The notes beneath the pieces are model-generated. The model was not told the origin of the DNA, did no database searches, and was given only the letters and a program-made list of their open reading frames with translations. From positions 124,001 to 188,000 of the forward strand of contig NZ_AP025466.1 of NCBI RefSeq assembly GCF_024347355.1: DNA of 64,000 bases, written 5' to 3'. Below are positions 7,641 through 16,182 of this stretch, in pieces. The stretch comes from Vibrio chagasii (GTDB lineage Bacteria; Pseudomonadota; Gammaproteobacteria; Enterobacterales; Vibrionaceae). The position numbers and the translations under genes were made by a program. Numbering within the stretch: position 1 is the first letter of the stretch; each line of letters begins with the position of its first letter.

Positions 7641-8792
7641 TTACTCGCCTGCAATCTGTAGGTGAGAGCGCTTTAGGCTAGCAATCAACATGTAGATCGT
7701 TGTCGCTAATAGAGACGCAAACAGGTAAGTGAATAAGCCTGCTTGTGAATCCATGAAGCTGTCTGCCACGATTGGACCCGCAACTGAACCGATGCTGTAG
7801 CAAAGCAGCATGATTTGAGTCACTGACACCAAGTAGCTTGGATCTAAGTTACGGCAGCCCAAGTTGATCGCGATTGGGTAAAGCGCAAACGTCGCCATGC
7901 CTAGCACGAACAGGCTCATGCCTAGTACGTAGAAGTCATGATTGATCGTTAGTACGCCAATGCTTGCCACACCGAGTAGGCAGAACAAAGCCATTAACAA
8001 CACTTGACCTACATGGTGAGATAACCAAGTCACCATCGGCTGCACAGCCATGCCACCCATAATCACTAGAGCCATCAAACCACCAATGTCTTCGTGCGCA
8101 ATGTTACGCTGAGCAAGCTCTACTGGCATCAAACCGTAAATTGCACCCAGTGTAAGTCCTGAAACGATGCAGCCAATTAAAGCGCTGTGGCTTAACTTGC
8201 TGACCTGTTTTAGAGACAAAGATTGAGCATCATGAATCTGTGGTGGTGTCGCTTGTCCGTACATCAGCACAATGATCGCACCAAATAGTAGAGTGAACAT
8301 CGCGATAAAAGGTACGCCGCCAGTAATACCTAGGTAACCAATGCCTAGCTGACCAACTGCAGAACCGCCGTACAAAGAACACATGTAAATCGCTAGGCGT
8401 TTAGCTCGTTGTGATTCGTCACCGCTCATAAGCCATGATTCAACGATTACGAAAATGCCCGCTACCGCAACACCAGCCACAAAACGAGCCAATAGCCATA
8501 CCGCTTGATGTGGAATCAATGGCAACACAAGGATCGTTGCGATGAAGACACTCAGTGCCACTACAAATGCGTCTTTATGGCCAATACGAGCAATCGCACG
8601 CTCAATCAATAACGTACCCGCTAGAAGACCTGCATAAAAGGCACTCGCCAACCAACTCGATAGATTACTGTCTAGGCCATATTCAGACAGCATTAATGGC
8701 AAAGAGCTCATTAAGTAGCCTGAAGCGATCGCGTAGAAAGACAGTGCAATAACTGGAACGGTTATGCGAGTTGTTGGTTGGATGTTGTCCAA
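7641..8792 (-). CDS. MFS transporter, YcaD-like
   Basis: 383 residues, about 12 hydrophobic segments. The opening SFYAIASGYLMSSLPLML, the loop ARIGHKDAF after segment 2 and the acidic/aromatic motif FVIVESWLMS after segment 4 resemble E. coli YcaD, an MFS protein of unknown substrate. The start is TTG (8790-8792) with GGAGG eight bases upstream; no ATG gives a better start. Monocistronic with its own terminator. The substrate cannot be predicted. Confidence 0.85.
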   Translation of the reverse strand: MDNIQPTTRITVPVIALSFYAIASGYLMSSLPLMLSEYGLDSNLSSWLASAFYAGLLAGTLLIERAIARIGHKDAFVVALSVFIATILVLPLIPHQAVWLLARFVAGVAVAGIFVIVESWLMSGDESQRAKRLAIYMCSLYGGSAVGQLGIGYLGITGGVPFIAMFTLLFGAIIVLMYGQATPPQIHDAQSLSLKQVSKLSHSALIGCIVSGLTLGAIYGLMPVELAQRNIAHEDIGGLMALVIMGGMAVQPMVTWLSHHVGQVLLMALFCLLGVASIGVLTINHDFYVLGMSLFVLGMATFALYPIAINLGCRNLDPSYLVSVTQIMLLCYSIGSVAGPIVADSFMDSQAGLFTYLFASLLATTIYMLIASLKRSHLQIAGE

Positions 8793-9054
8793 TGCAGGAG
8801 CCTCCGATAGTGAAAGAAACGGTGAATTTTCCGCGACTATGGGGGAGAAACTGAATTGGGTAAAACGAATAAAAATGGTCGTTAAGATAAAAGAAATTTA
8901 TCGACCAACTAAACTAAAATACGATTGTGATATTTGGTGGTTTGACGAGGTTTTATGTGGTCATAAAGCCGTTAAACCCTTGTTCATTGGCTATTTAATT
9001 GAGAGAGTCAAAACAAATTTAATTGTATCGTTGAAATTTAATTTGAAGTGCAGT

Positions 9055-10086
9055 TTACGATAAGAGCGCGTCTTTTCGGTATTGACGTGGTGAGGTTCCA
9101 CTCCATTTACGAAATGCGTGACGGAAGTTGGCGCTCTCGGAAAAACCAACACGCTCAGAAATCTCTTCAATGCTCATTTTTGTCGACGAAAGATAGTGTC
9201 TCGAAAGATGGAAACGAACGTGATCGAGAATCTTCTGGTAACTCGTATCGGCCGCTTTAAGATGGCGACGCAGTGTGCGGGAAGACATCCCCAGTTCTGA
9301 AGAGATAGATTCTATCGATGGGTAACTTCCTGGACTCTCAAGCAGCATTTGAGAGACTTTCTCTTTTAGGCTGGTGGAGGCGCTTACTTTTGCCAACATG
9401 TCATCACACGACTTGAGACACATTTGTAATGTGATGGTATTAGCTGTGGGCAGAGGAGAGTACAAGCTGGTCGCATCAAATTGCCATTCAAGGCGGTCAC
9501 TATTAAATTCAACAGGGCAACGGAAAACCTCGGTATAAAGGTCACCGTACTCTGGCTTGGGATAAGGGAAGCGGATCACTTGTGATGGAAAGGGCTGTTG
9601 CAGCACTTCTTCACACAGGCTTTGGATCGCCGCAAACCAATACTCGCAACAAAATGGCAGCACAGAGTCTAAGTCAATCAGTTGTTCTGCGCGAAAGTAC
9701 CCAACGTTATCCTCTACAGACATGGTCTTTCTCAGCACGGGGCCGGCAAGTTGCAAATATTTAAATCCGATCAGCAAAGCATCTAATAGCGTTTCGCTAC
9801 TGAACACCGCATAGCCCAACACTCCAAAGTCGCTAAATCGGGCCTGCTGACCAACCCGTAAACCTAATCCGCCTTCATCCGTATTCGCTAATGCGTTACT
9901 GAACACCGCCAACTTTTGCGCCAAAGTAATGTGAGTATCTGGCGTATTGAGCTGAAGATCATCAATATTACTGCCTTCCAACAACGCTTCGATACTGAGA
10001 GCCGGTGACATGTAACGATGTAGTAGTTGAAGGTCAAGAATACCGAATGCTTGCATATCGGGTTCGTAGACTGCGGTGTATTCCAT
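9055..10086 (-). CDS. AraC family regulator of the OruR/ArgR type (Arabinose_bd N-domain)
   Basis: 343 residues from the ATG at 10086, which has GAGG six bases upstream; an ATG at 10113 would add nine residues. The long N-terminal region (LDLQLLHRYMSPALSIEALL, FGVLGYAVFSSETLLDAL) is the domain found in OruR/ArgR-like AraC proteins that bind metabolites. The C-terminal part ends SIEEISERVGFSESANFRHAFRKWSGTSPRQYRK, the two-HTH AraC signature. It is divergent from the acyl-CoA ligase/GMC operon, which it most likely activates. The inducer is probably an alcohol, aldehyde or fatty acid; that is inference from the neighbours. Confidence 0.88.
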   Translation of the reverse strand: MEYTAVYEPDMQAFGILDLQLLHRYMSPALSIEALLEGSNIDDLQLNTPDTHITLAQKLAVFSNALANTDEGGLGLRVGQQARFSDFGVLGYAVFSSETLLDALLIGFKYLQLAGPVLRKTMSVEDNVGYFRAEQLIDLDSVLPFCCEYWFAAIQSLCEEVLQQPFPSQVIRFPYPKPEYGDLYTEVFRCPVEFNSDRLEWQFDATSLYSPLPTANTITLQMCLKSCDDMLAKVSASTSLKEKVSQMLLESPGSYPSIESISSELGMSSRTLRRHLKAADTSYQKILDHVRFHLSRHYLSSTKMSIEEISERVGFSESANFRHAFRKWSGTSPRQYRKDALLS

Positions 10087-10475
10087 AGGGTGCCTCTTGT
10101 TGAATATCGTCATCTTAACCGAACTTTTAACATTTGCGCCTGTTGCTTGTTCTCACTTTCCCAAGCTTGTTCAAACTTTTGCTTTATGTGTGCAAGGTTT
10201 TACAAGGTCTGATTGAGCCATGTCCGAATATCACCGGTTTTTGTCTTTTTGAAACCTGTTCGAGATGTTATCAAAATGTTGTAATTTGATGAGTTGCACT
10301 TTGGAGCGTCTCAAACATTTTGCTCAACACCTACTGTTTTGCTCAATAAATACTTTTACCTACATGACACGCCAATGTGCAGGCTCTGATAGCAATAAAG
10401 ACAACACTTATTACAACGATTAAAACGTCTAAGGCGAATGTGACCGCTAGGTCTAGCCAAATAAGGAGATCATGG
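10087..10475. promoter_or_regulatory. Divergent control region with a direct repeat, AraC gene / ligase operon
   Basis: A 389-base spacer without a gene. The 10-mer TTTTGCTCAA occurs exactly twice in direct orientation, at 10318-10327 and 10337-10346, 19 bases apart, i.e. about two helical turns. This is the layout of AraC-family half-sites placed upstream of an activated promoter. The ligase start at 10476 lies 130 bases downstream. No other structure stands out. Confidence 0.5.
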
Positions 10476-12083
10476 ATGCACAATCTTGCTGTTAACTTGG
10501 AACGTAGCGCTTCGCTGTTTCCAACTAAAGCCGCTCTGCGTATGGGCACGGATGAAGTCAGCTTCGCTCAGTTGGAACAACTTGCTGGTAAGGTCGCGGC
10601 AAATCTAAAGCGACTTGGATTAAATAAAGGGGATAAGGTTGCACTGTCTTGTCCTAATGTGACTTATTTCCCCATTGCCTATTACGGCATTCTAAAAGCA
10701 GGCTGCGTTGTCGTCCCTTTAAATGTGTTGTTTAAGACGAGAGAAATTGCTTATCACTTGAATGACTCCGACGCGAAGGCCTACATTTGTTTTGAGGGCA
10801 GTGAAGAGCTACCCATTGGGCGCTATGGATTACAAGGTTTTGCACAGGCCGATAACTGCGAACACTTCGTGTCTATGCCAATACCAAACGGCGCAACTTT
10901 CATGCTGTTAGAAAACCATGATCATCAAGAAACGATTGCAGATTGGTTGGCACAACCTTTGGATTCATTTGAGTCTGTAGCGTGTCATGGTGATGATACC
11001 GCGGTAATTCTATATACCTCCGGTACAACAGGCCAGCCAAAGGGCGCTGAGCTTTCACACACCAACATGCAAACCAATGCCATGTCGTCACAGTATCTAA
11101 TGCGGTTGGAATACAGTGATACCACAATGGCAACACTTCCTCTGTTCCATAGTTTTGGTCAAACCGTAATGATGAACGCGAGTGTGTTGACGGGTTCAAC
11201 TATGGTCTTGATTCCACTCTTCGAACCATCATTAGTGATTGAACAGATCATTAGCCACAAAGTAAGCGTGTTTGCTGGCGTTCCTACCATGTATATCGCA
11301 CTGCTCAGAGCGGGAGAAGAATCTCCTGATGCTTCTGAAAAAACAAGCAAGCGTTCTGAGCAGGTTAAGCATAGCTTGAGGTTAGGCGTGTCTGGAGGGG
11401 CGTCTATGCCACTTGAGGTGATTCGCCAGTTTGAGTCGCGCTTTGAACTGCCAGTATTGGAAGGGTACGGGCTCTCTGAAACAGCGCCAGTCGCGACCTT
11501 TAATCACATTGATGGTGATCGACTATCTGGTAGTGTCGGCCAACCGCTATGTGGTCATCTTATCAAAATTACTGATGTGCAAGGCAACTCGGTCGCAATG
11601 GGAGAGTTGGGTGAAGTGTGCATTAAGAGCCCAAGTGTCATGAAAGGCTATTATCAACGACCAGAAGCAACCTCAGAGGCAATCAGAGATGGCTGGTTTT
11701 TAACGGGTGATATCGGGCGTGTGGATGAGCACGGCAATTTGTTTATTGTTGATCGTGTGAAGGACATGATTATCCGTGGTGGTTACAACGTTTACCCGAG
11801 AGAGATCGAAGAAGTGTTGATGTGTCACCCGGATGTCGAAATGGTGGCTGTGGTTGGTGAACATCATGAGCAGTTGGGGGAAGAGATTCATGCCCATGTT
11901 GTGCTACACGAGCATACACAGTGTGACAGCAAAGCGTTAATGGCATGGTGTCGAGAACAACTGGCCGATTACAAATACCCTCGTAAAGTATTCATTCGTA
12001 GCGCGTTACCCATGACGGCAACAGGAAAAATCTTAAAGCGAGAGCTACATCCTTTAGAAGTTGCGGAGACAATCAATGGATAA
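10476..12083 (+). CDS. Acyl-CoA ligase (AMP-binding, long-chain fatty acid--CoA ligase type)
   Basis: 535 residues from ATG 10476, seven bases after AAGGAG; an upstream in-frame GTG (10377) is not supported. It has the ANL-superfamily adenylation motif YTSGTTGQPKGAELSH near residue 180, the LEGYGLSETAP motif, TGDIGRVDEHG, and the C-terminal lysine motif PMTATGKILKREL. It would activate a carboxylic acid to acyl-CoA with ATP. The next gene, an FAD alcohol dehydrogenase, overlaps by 8 bases. Together they recall AlkK/AlkJ logic: alcohol oxidised to aldehyde, later acid activated for beta-oxidation. The chain length is not predictable. Confidence 0.88.
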   Translation: MHNLAVNLERSASLFPTKAALRMGTDEVSFAQLEQLAGKVAANLKRLGLNKGDKVALSCPNVTYFPIAYYGILKAGCVVVPLNVLFKTREIAYHLNDSDAKAYICFEGSEELPIGRYGLQGFAQADNCEHFVSMPIPNGATFMLLENHDHQETIADWLAQPLDSFESVACHGDDTAVILYTSGTTGQPKGAELSHTNMQTNAMSSQYLMRLEYSDTTMATLPLFHSFGQTVMMNASVLTGSTMVLIPLFEPSLVIEQIISHKVSVFAGVPTMYIALLRAGEESPDASEKTSKRSEQVKHSLRLGVSGGASMPLEVIRQFESRFELPVLEGYGLSETAPVATFNHIDGDRLSGSVGQPLCGHLIKITDVQGNSVAMGELGEVCIKSPSVMKGYYQRPEATSEAIRDGWFLTGDIGRVDEHGNLFIVDRVKDMIIRGGYNVYPREIEEVLMCHPDVEMVAVVGEHHEQLGEEIHAHVVLHEHTQCDSKALMAWCREQLADYKYPRKVFIRSALPMTATGKILKRELHPLEVAETING

Positions 12084-13761
12084 CTATGACTTTATTATTG
12101 TAGGCGGCGGCTCAGCTGGGTGTGTGATGGCTTCTCGATTGTCAGAAGACCCAAATACTACCGTTTGCTTGCTCGAGGCTGGTGGCAAAGACACGAGCCC
12201 CTTTATTCATACTCCAGTTGGCGTTGTGGCGATGATGCCGACCAAGCTCAATAACTGGGCTTTTGAGACGGTTGAGCAACCGGGCTTAAGTGGGCGTAAA
12301 GGTTATCAGCCAAGAGGTAAGACGCTAGGCGGGTCGAGTTCTATTAACGCCATGATGTACGCGCGTGGACATCGCTATGACTATGACACTTGGGAAGGTT
12401 TAGGTAATGCTGGATGGGGCTATGAGTCGTGCCTGCCTTACTTTAAGAAAGCTGAAAACAACGAAGTGCACAAAGATGAGTACCATGGTCAAGGAGGTCC
12501 CTTGAATGTGGCAAACCTTAGATCACCGAGCCCAATGTTGGAGCGCTACTTGTTCGCGTGCGAATCGATCGGTGTACCGCGAAATGAAGACATCAACGGA
12601 GCCGCTCAGTTTGGTGCCATGCCGACTCAGGTAACTCAGTTAAATGGTGAACGATGCAGTGCAGCCAAAGCCTATTTGACGCCAAACCTATCGCGTCCCA
12701 ACCTAACTGTCGTAACTAAAGCGACGACTCATAAAGTCTTGTTTGAAGGTAAGAAAGCGGTTGGAGTTGAATACGTTTCTAACGGTAATCGCTATCAGAT
12801 TCGATGTAACAAGGAAGTCATTTTATCTGCAGGGGCTTTCGGATCTCCTCAACTGTTGTTGCTGTCAGGTGTGGGTGCTAAAGACGAGTTGGCGGAACAT
12901 AGTATCGAGCAACTCCATGAGCTGCCAGGAGTTGGAAAGAACCTGCAAGATCATATTGATTTGGTGCACTCTTATAAGTGCAGCGAAAAGCGAGAAACCT
13001 TCGGTATTTCGTTGCAAATGGCCGCTGAAATGACCAAAGCATTACCTCTGTGGCACAAAGAGCGCCGTGGGAAAATGAGCAGCAACTTTGCGGAAGGCAT
13101 TGGCTTTCTTTGTTCTGATGATCATATCGCAGTGCCGGATTTGGAGTTTGTATTTGTCGTTGCTGTAGTGGATGACCACGCGAGAAAAATCCATACTAGT
13201 CATGGCTTTACCTCACATGTCACCTTGCTGAGGCCAAAAAGCCATGGCACCGTGACACTCAATAGCTCTGATCCTTACGATCCACCAAAGATCGACCCTG
13301 CGTTCTTCAGTCATCCTGATGACATGGAAATCATGATTAAAGGGTGGAAGAAGCAATATCAGATGCTAGAAAGCGAAGCGTTCGATGATATTCGTGGTGA
13401 CGCTTTCTATCCGGTTGATGCCAATGATGACAAGGCGATTGAACAAGATATCCGCAATCGTTCAGATACCCAGTACCACCCTGTAGGAACCTGTAAAATG
13501 GGCACTGCCGATGATGTACTGGCAGTAGTGGACAAAGATTTGAAAGTTCATGGGATGGAGAGTTTACGAGTCATTGATGCTTCGATTATGCCGACACTCG
13601 TGGGAGCGAATACCAACGCGCCAACTATCATGATCGCAGAGAAGATTGCTGACCAGATCAAAGAGCAATATGGTTTGAGTGAACAAAGCGACTTGAATCA
13701 GAAGAGTGATTTGAACAAGCATGAAGCAGGCGAGAAAGCAGAACACGAATTGAGTGTTTAG
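12076..13761 (+). CDS. GMC family FAD-dependent alcohol/choline dehydrogenase-like oxidoreductase
   Basis: 561 residues from ATG 12076 (a TTG at 12061 is also in frame). FAD-binding motif GGGSAGCVMASRLSE at residues 9-23, GMC signature 1 TLGGSSSINAMMYARG near 84-99, signature 2 GAFGSPQLLLLSGVG near 254, and the C-terminal catalytic motif HPVGTCKMG followed by NTNAPTIMIAEKIAD. Closest known types are AlkJ alcohol dehydrogenase and choline dehydrogenase. A hydrophilic tail of about 25 residues with the pattern SDLN twice extends past the family end. It overlaps the ligase gene by 8 bases. No aldehyde dehydrogenase is present nearby, so the intermediate step must be supplied elsewhere. Confidence 0.88.
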   Translation: MDNYDFIIVGGGSAGCVMASRLSEDPNTTVCLLEAGGKDTSPFIHTPVGVVAMMPTKLNNWAFETVEQPGLSGRKGYQPRGKTLGGSSSINAMMYARGHRYDYDTWEGLGNAGWGYESCLPYFKKAENNEVHKDEYHGQGGPLNVANLRSPSPMLERYLFACESIGVPRNEDINGAAQFGAMPTQVTQLNGERCSAAKAYLTPNLSRPNLTVVTKATTHKVLFEGKKAVGVEYVSNGNRYQIRCNKEVILSAGAFGSPQLLLLSGVGAKDELAEHSIEQLHELPGVGKNLQDHIDLVHSYKCSEKRETFGISLQMAAEMTKALPLWHKERRGKMSSNFAEGIGFLCSDDHIAVPDLEFVFVVAVVDDHARKIHTSHGFTSHVTLLRPKSHGTVTLNSSDPYDPPKIDPAFFSHPDDMEIMIKGWKKQYQMLESEAFDDIRGDAFYPVDANDDKAIEQDIRNRSDTQYHPVGTCKMGTADDVLAVVDKDLKVHGMESLRVIDASIMPTLVGANTNAPTIMIAEKIADQIKEQYGLSEQSDLNQKSDLNKHEAGEKAEHELSV

Positions 13762-13791
13762 AATACAATTACGATAAATTGTTGTCTTAAT

Positions 13792-13837
13792 ATAGGTTAT
13801 GAAGCCTTATTTGTTAAGGGCTCATAACCTATTTTTG
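13792..13837 (+). terminator. Terminator of the ligase/GMC operon
   Basis: ATAGGTTATGA-GCC pairs with GGGCTCATAACCTAT around a loop of about 11 bases, followed by TTTTTG. Confidence 0.85.
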
Positions 13838-13868
13838 TTTGCCGGTTAATGAATGATCTTAGGCAAAC

Positions 13869-14303
13869 TTATTTAGCCAAAGCTTGATTAAGCCATTGAT
13901 CAAATTGACCTTTTGGTAAGGCACCGTTGATCGTATCAACACGCTGACCGTTCTTGAATACCATCACCGTTGGGATGCTTCTGATTTGATACATAGCCGC
14001 CAGTTGCTGTTGAGCTTCGGTATCGATTTTAACAAATCGAACATCGCCATCGCGCTCTTTAGCGACATCGCTAAATACAGGTGCGAAACCTACACATGGG
14101 TTGCACCATGTCGCCCAAAAATCGACAACGACAGGTTGTGAACTGTTCAAAATCGATTGGAAGTTCAGTGATGTACCTTCGATTGGTGCACCGTCTAGAA
14201 GTGCATTTTTGCACTTACCACAAGTAGGGCTTTCTGAAATTCTTTCTGAAGGAACTCGGTTTACGCCACCGCAAGAAGGGCAACGAGTGTTGAATGTAGA
14301 CAT
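13869..14303 (-). CDS. trxC: Thioredoxin 2 (zinc-binding thioredoxin)
   Basis: 144 residues. The N-terminal zinc module has two CxxC pairs, C8/C11 and C28/C31, followed by a thioredoxin fold with active site WCNPC (C67, C70) and the cis-Pro loop RSIPTVMVFKNG. It reduces protein disulfides in the cytoplasm, and in E. coli TrxC belongs to the OxyR oxidative-stress response. The active site usually reads WCGPC; the Asn replacing Gly may shift the redox potential. It is divergent from fabH2; I recall the same pairing in V. cholerae chromosome II. Confidence 0.93.
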   Translation of the reverse strand: MSTFNTRCPSCGGVNRVPSERISESPTCGKCKNALLDGAPIEGTSLNFQSILNSSQPVVVDFWATWCNPCVGFAPVFSDVAKERDGDVRFVKIDTEAQQQLAAMYQIRSIPTVMVFKNGQRVDTINGALPKGQFDQWLNQALAK

Positions 14304-14423
14304 AACTTTCTCTTTTTTATTGCATCTCCGTGGCTAACGCGATTTACGAATCACGTACGGAACGCTTATACTGTTTAAAACATGAATACGATACTTAAAT
14401 AAAAACAAACAATAAACAGGTAA

Positions 14424-15524
14424 ATGATGACAAAATTTTACGCCGAAATTACGGGCTGGGGAAAGTGTCTGCCACCAGCCGTGCTGTCCAATGATGATTT
14501 AAGCACATTCATTGATACGTCTGACGAGTGGATTCGTACTCGAACTGGTATCGAAAACCGTCGTATCAGTCATGTAAATACCTCTGAGCTAGCGACCGTT
14601 GCTGCTCAACACGCAATGGCGTGTGCTGGCCTAACGGCTGAAGACATCGATCTAGTTATCGTTGCGACGTGTAGCCCAGATTCTCTTATTCCTAACACTG
14701 CATCGAAAGTTCAACAGAACTTAGGTATCAAGAGCGCAGCAGCTTTTGACCTTAATGCAGCGTGTACGGGCTTCATCTACGGTGTTGAAACTGCAACTCG
14801 ATTGATTCAGGCGGGCAATTACCGCAACGCTATCGTTGTCGGTGCAGAGCGTCTTTCATTCTTCATTGACTGGACCAAGCGTGATACTGCGGTTCTATTC
14901 GGTGATGGTGCGGGTGCAGTCGTACTTTCTCGCACTGAAGAGCAAGTTGGTCTCCAAGAAGCGCAAATCGGCTGTGATGCTGAAGGCCGAGACATTCTAG
15001 CAGTGCCTAAGTTCGGTTCTTCTATGGACCGTTTTGCGGCTGATAATGGTTACTGGGATTTTGATTTCGTAGGTAAAGAGATCTTCAAACGTGCGGTTAA
15101 AGGCATGGGTGCAGCAGCACACACGGTATTGGGCCGTACTGGAATCTCAACAGACAACATCGATGTTGTGATTCCACACCAAGCAAATATCCGAATCATT
15201 CAAACTCTGTGTGATATGGCGGGCATTGAGCGTGAGAAAGCGTTTGTGAACATTCAAAACTACGGCAACACGTCGGCAGCGACCGTGCCAATTGCACTAT
15301 GTGAATCACTAGAGCAAGGTTTTGTTAAGCCTAATTCAAATATCCTGGTTGCAGCATTTGGTGCTGGTTTAACTTGGGGTGCAGGCCACATTAAATGGGG
15401 TAGCCGTGTTGAGCCGTTAGGTCAATCAGATGCCAAGCTGCCAGAAGTGGATCAATCAGCATTAGAACTATTAAAGAAGGCCATTTTACACTGTAAAACG
15501 CGCCCGAACTCAGAAAGCGAGTAG
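14424..15524 (+). CDS. fabH2: 3-oxoacyl-ACP synthase III (second FabH)
   Basis: 366 residues, about 45 more than housekeeping FabH; the extra part is a C-terminal tail after WGAGHIKWG. Catalytic triad is visible: C114 in NAACTGF, H252 in IPHQANIR and N282 in [11 protein letters not shown]. It condenses a short acyl-CoA with malonyl-ACP to start fatty-acid synthesis. The second vibrio FabH may use other primers (branched, longer or scavenged acyl groups); that is inference. ATG at 14424 or 14427 are both possible. It is followed 5 bases later by the start of a decayed GNAT gene. Confidence 0.9.
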   Translation: MMTKFYAEITGWGKCLPPAVLSNDDLSTFIDTSDEWIRTRTGIENRRISHVNTSELATVAAQHAMACAGLTAEDIDLVIVATCSPDSLIPNTASKVQQNLGIKSAAAFDLNAACTGFIYGVETATRLIQAGNYRNAIVVGAERLSFFIDWTKRDTAVLFGDGAGAVVLSRTEEQVGLQEAQIGCDAEGRDILAVPKFGSSMDRFAADNGYWDFDFVGKEIFKRAVKGMGAAAHTVLGRTGISTDNIDVVIPHQANIRIIQTLCDMAGIEREKAFVNIQNYGNTSAATVPIALCESLEQGFVKPNSNILVAAFGAGLTWGAGHIKWGSRVEPLGQSDAKLPEVDQSALELLKKAILHCKTRPNSESE

Positions 15525-15529
15525 CCGTT

Positions 15530-16108
15530 ATGGTGCAAGTTCGTCTAATGGATAAAGCCGACCTTGATGGGGCGGCTTTAGTTCACCAAGCTACTTTGTT
15601 CGACAACAAAACTCGATGGGTTGGTTACAATGTAACTTGAATGCTGCGCCACGCTTTCTTAACTTTGTTGCAGAAAGTGAAGGTGAGATTGTTGGTTACA
15701 TTATATGGGTTCAAAAGAGCGGGTTTAGGCCTGAAGCTGTTTTAGAGTTGGAGCAACTTGCTGTGTTACCGAGTGCGCAAGGGCAAGGGTTGGGTAAAAA
15801 GCTGATTTAGGCCTGAAGCTGTTTTAGAGTTGGAGCAACTTGCTGTGTTACCGAGTGCGCAAGGGCAAGGGTTGGGTAAAAAGCTGATTCTAGATTCTTT
15901 GCCGCTAGTGAAGCAGAAACTTGCAGAGCAAGACTCGACACTAAAACATTTATTAGTGACCACCAGGGCGGACAACTTTGCACAAAAGCTGTATCAATCT
16001 ACATTGGGTGCAGAAGTCGAAACCACGATTTCAAATCTGTACTCTGCGGATGAAGTGCTTATGATAGCTCGCAATGTCGGTGAGCGAATCGAATCGCTGA
16101 GTTCTTAG
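15530..16108 (+). pseudogene. GNAT acetyltransferase broken by an 82-bp tandem duplication and a probable 1-bp deletion
   Basis: The gene opens MVQVRLMDKADLDGAALVHQ in frame 2 (ATG 15530), switches to frame 1 for FVRQQNSMGWLQCNLNAAPRF, and after the duplication returns to frame 2 for LDSLPLVKQKLAEQDS through to 16108. The first switch fits loss of one T in the T-run at 15595-15597. The second lesion is exact: 15724-15805 is repeated at 15806-15887, 82 bp, which shifts frame and creates TAG at 15808. The duplicated part encodes the acetyl-CoA motif AQGQGLGKKLI. Intact length would be about 165 codons. It directly follows fabH2. Confidence 0.88.
15724..15887 (+). repeat. Exact 82-bp direct tandem duplication inside the GNAT gene
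   Basis: Two adjacent copies, 15724-15805 and 15806-15887, identical at every base I compared. They share a 2-base TT microhomology at the outer borders, typical of replication slippage. The absence of any difference suggests a very recent event, or an assembly artefact. Confidence 0.95.
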
Positions 16109-16137
16109 AACTTATTATAATTATCAGTAAATGTTCA

Positions 16138-16164
16138 ATAAGGGGCTTCTAGAGTCCCTTTTGT
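16138..16164 (+). terminator. Terminator after the GNAT pseudogene
   Basis: AAGGGGCTT-CTAG-AGTCCCTTTTG: short stem with a T run, between the pseudogene and the glycosyltransferase. Confidence 0.6.
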
Positions 16165-16182
16165 TATTTCTTAGGAAGTGTT

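Noticed and set aside
8764..9063. 99-codon plus-strand frame between the MFS and AraC genes
   Set aside because: It starts inside the MFS gene on the other strand, has no ribosome site and no recognisable domain.
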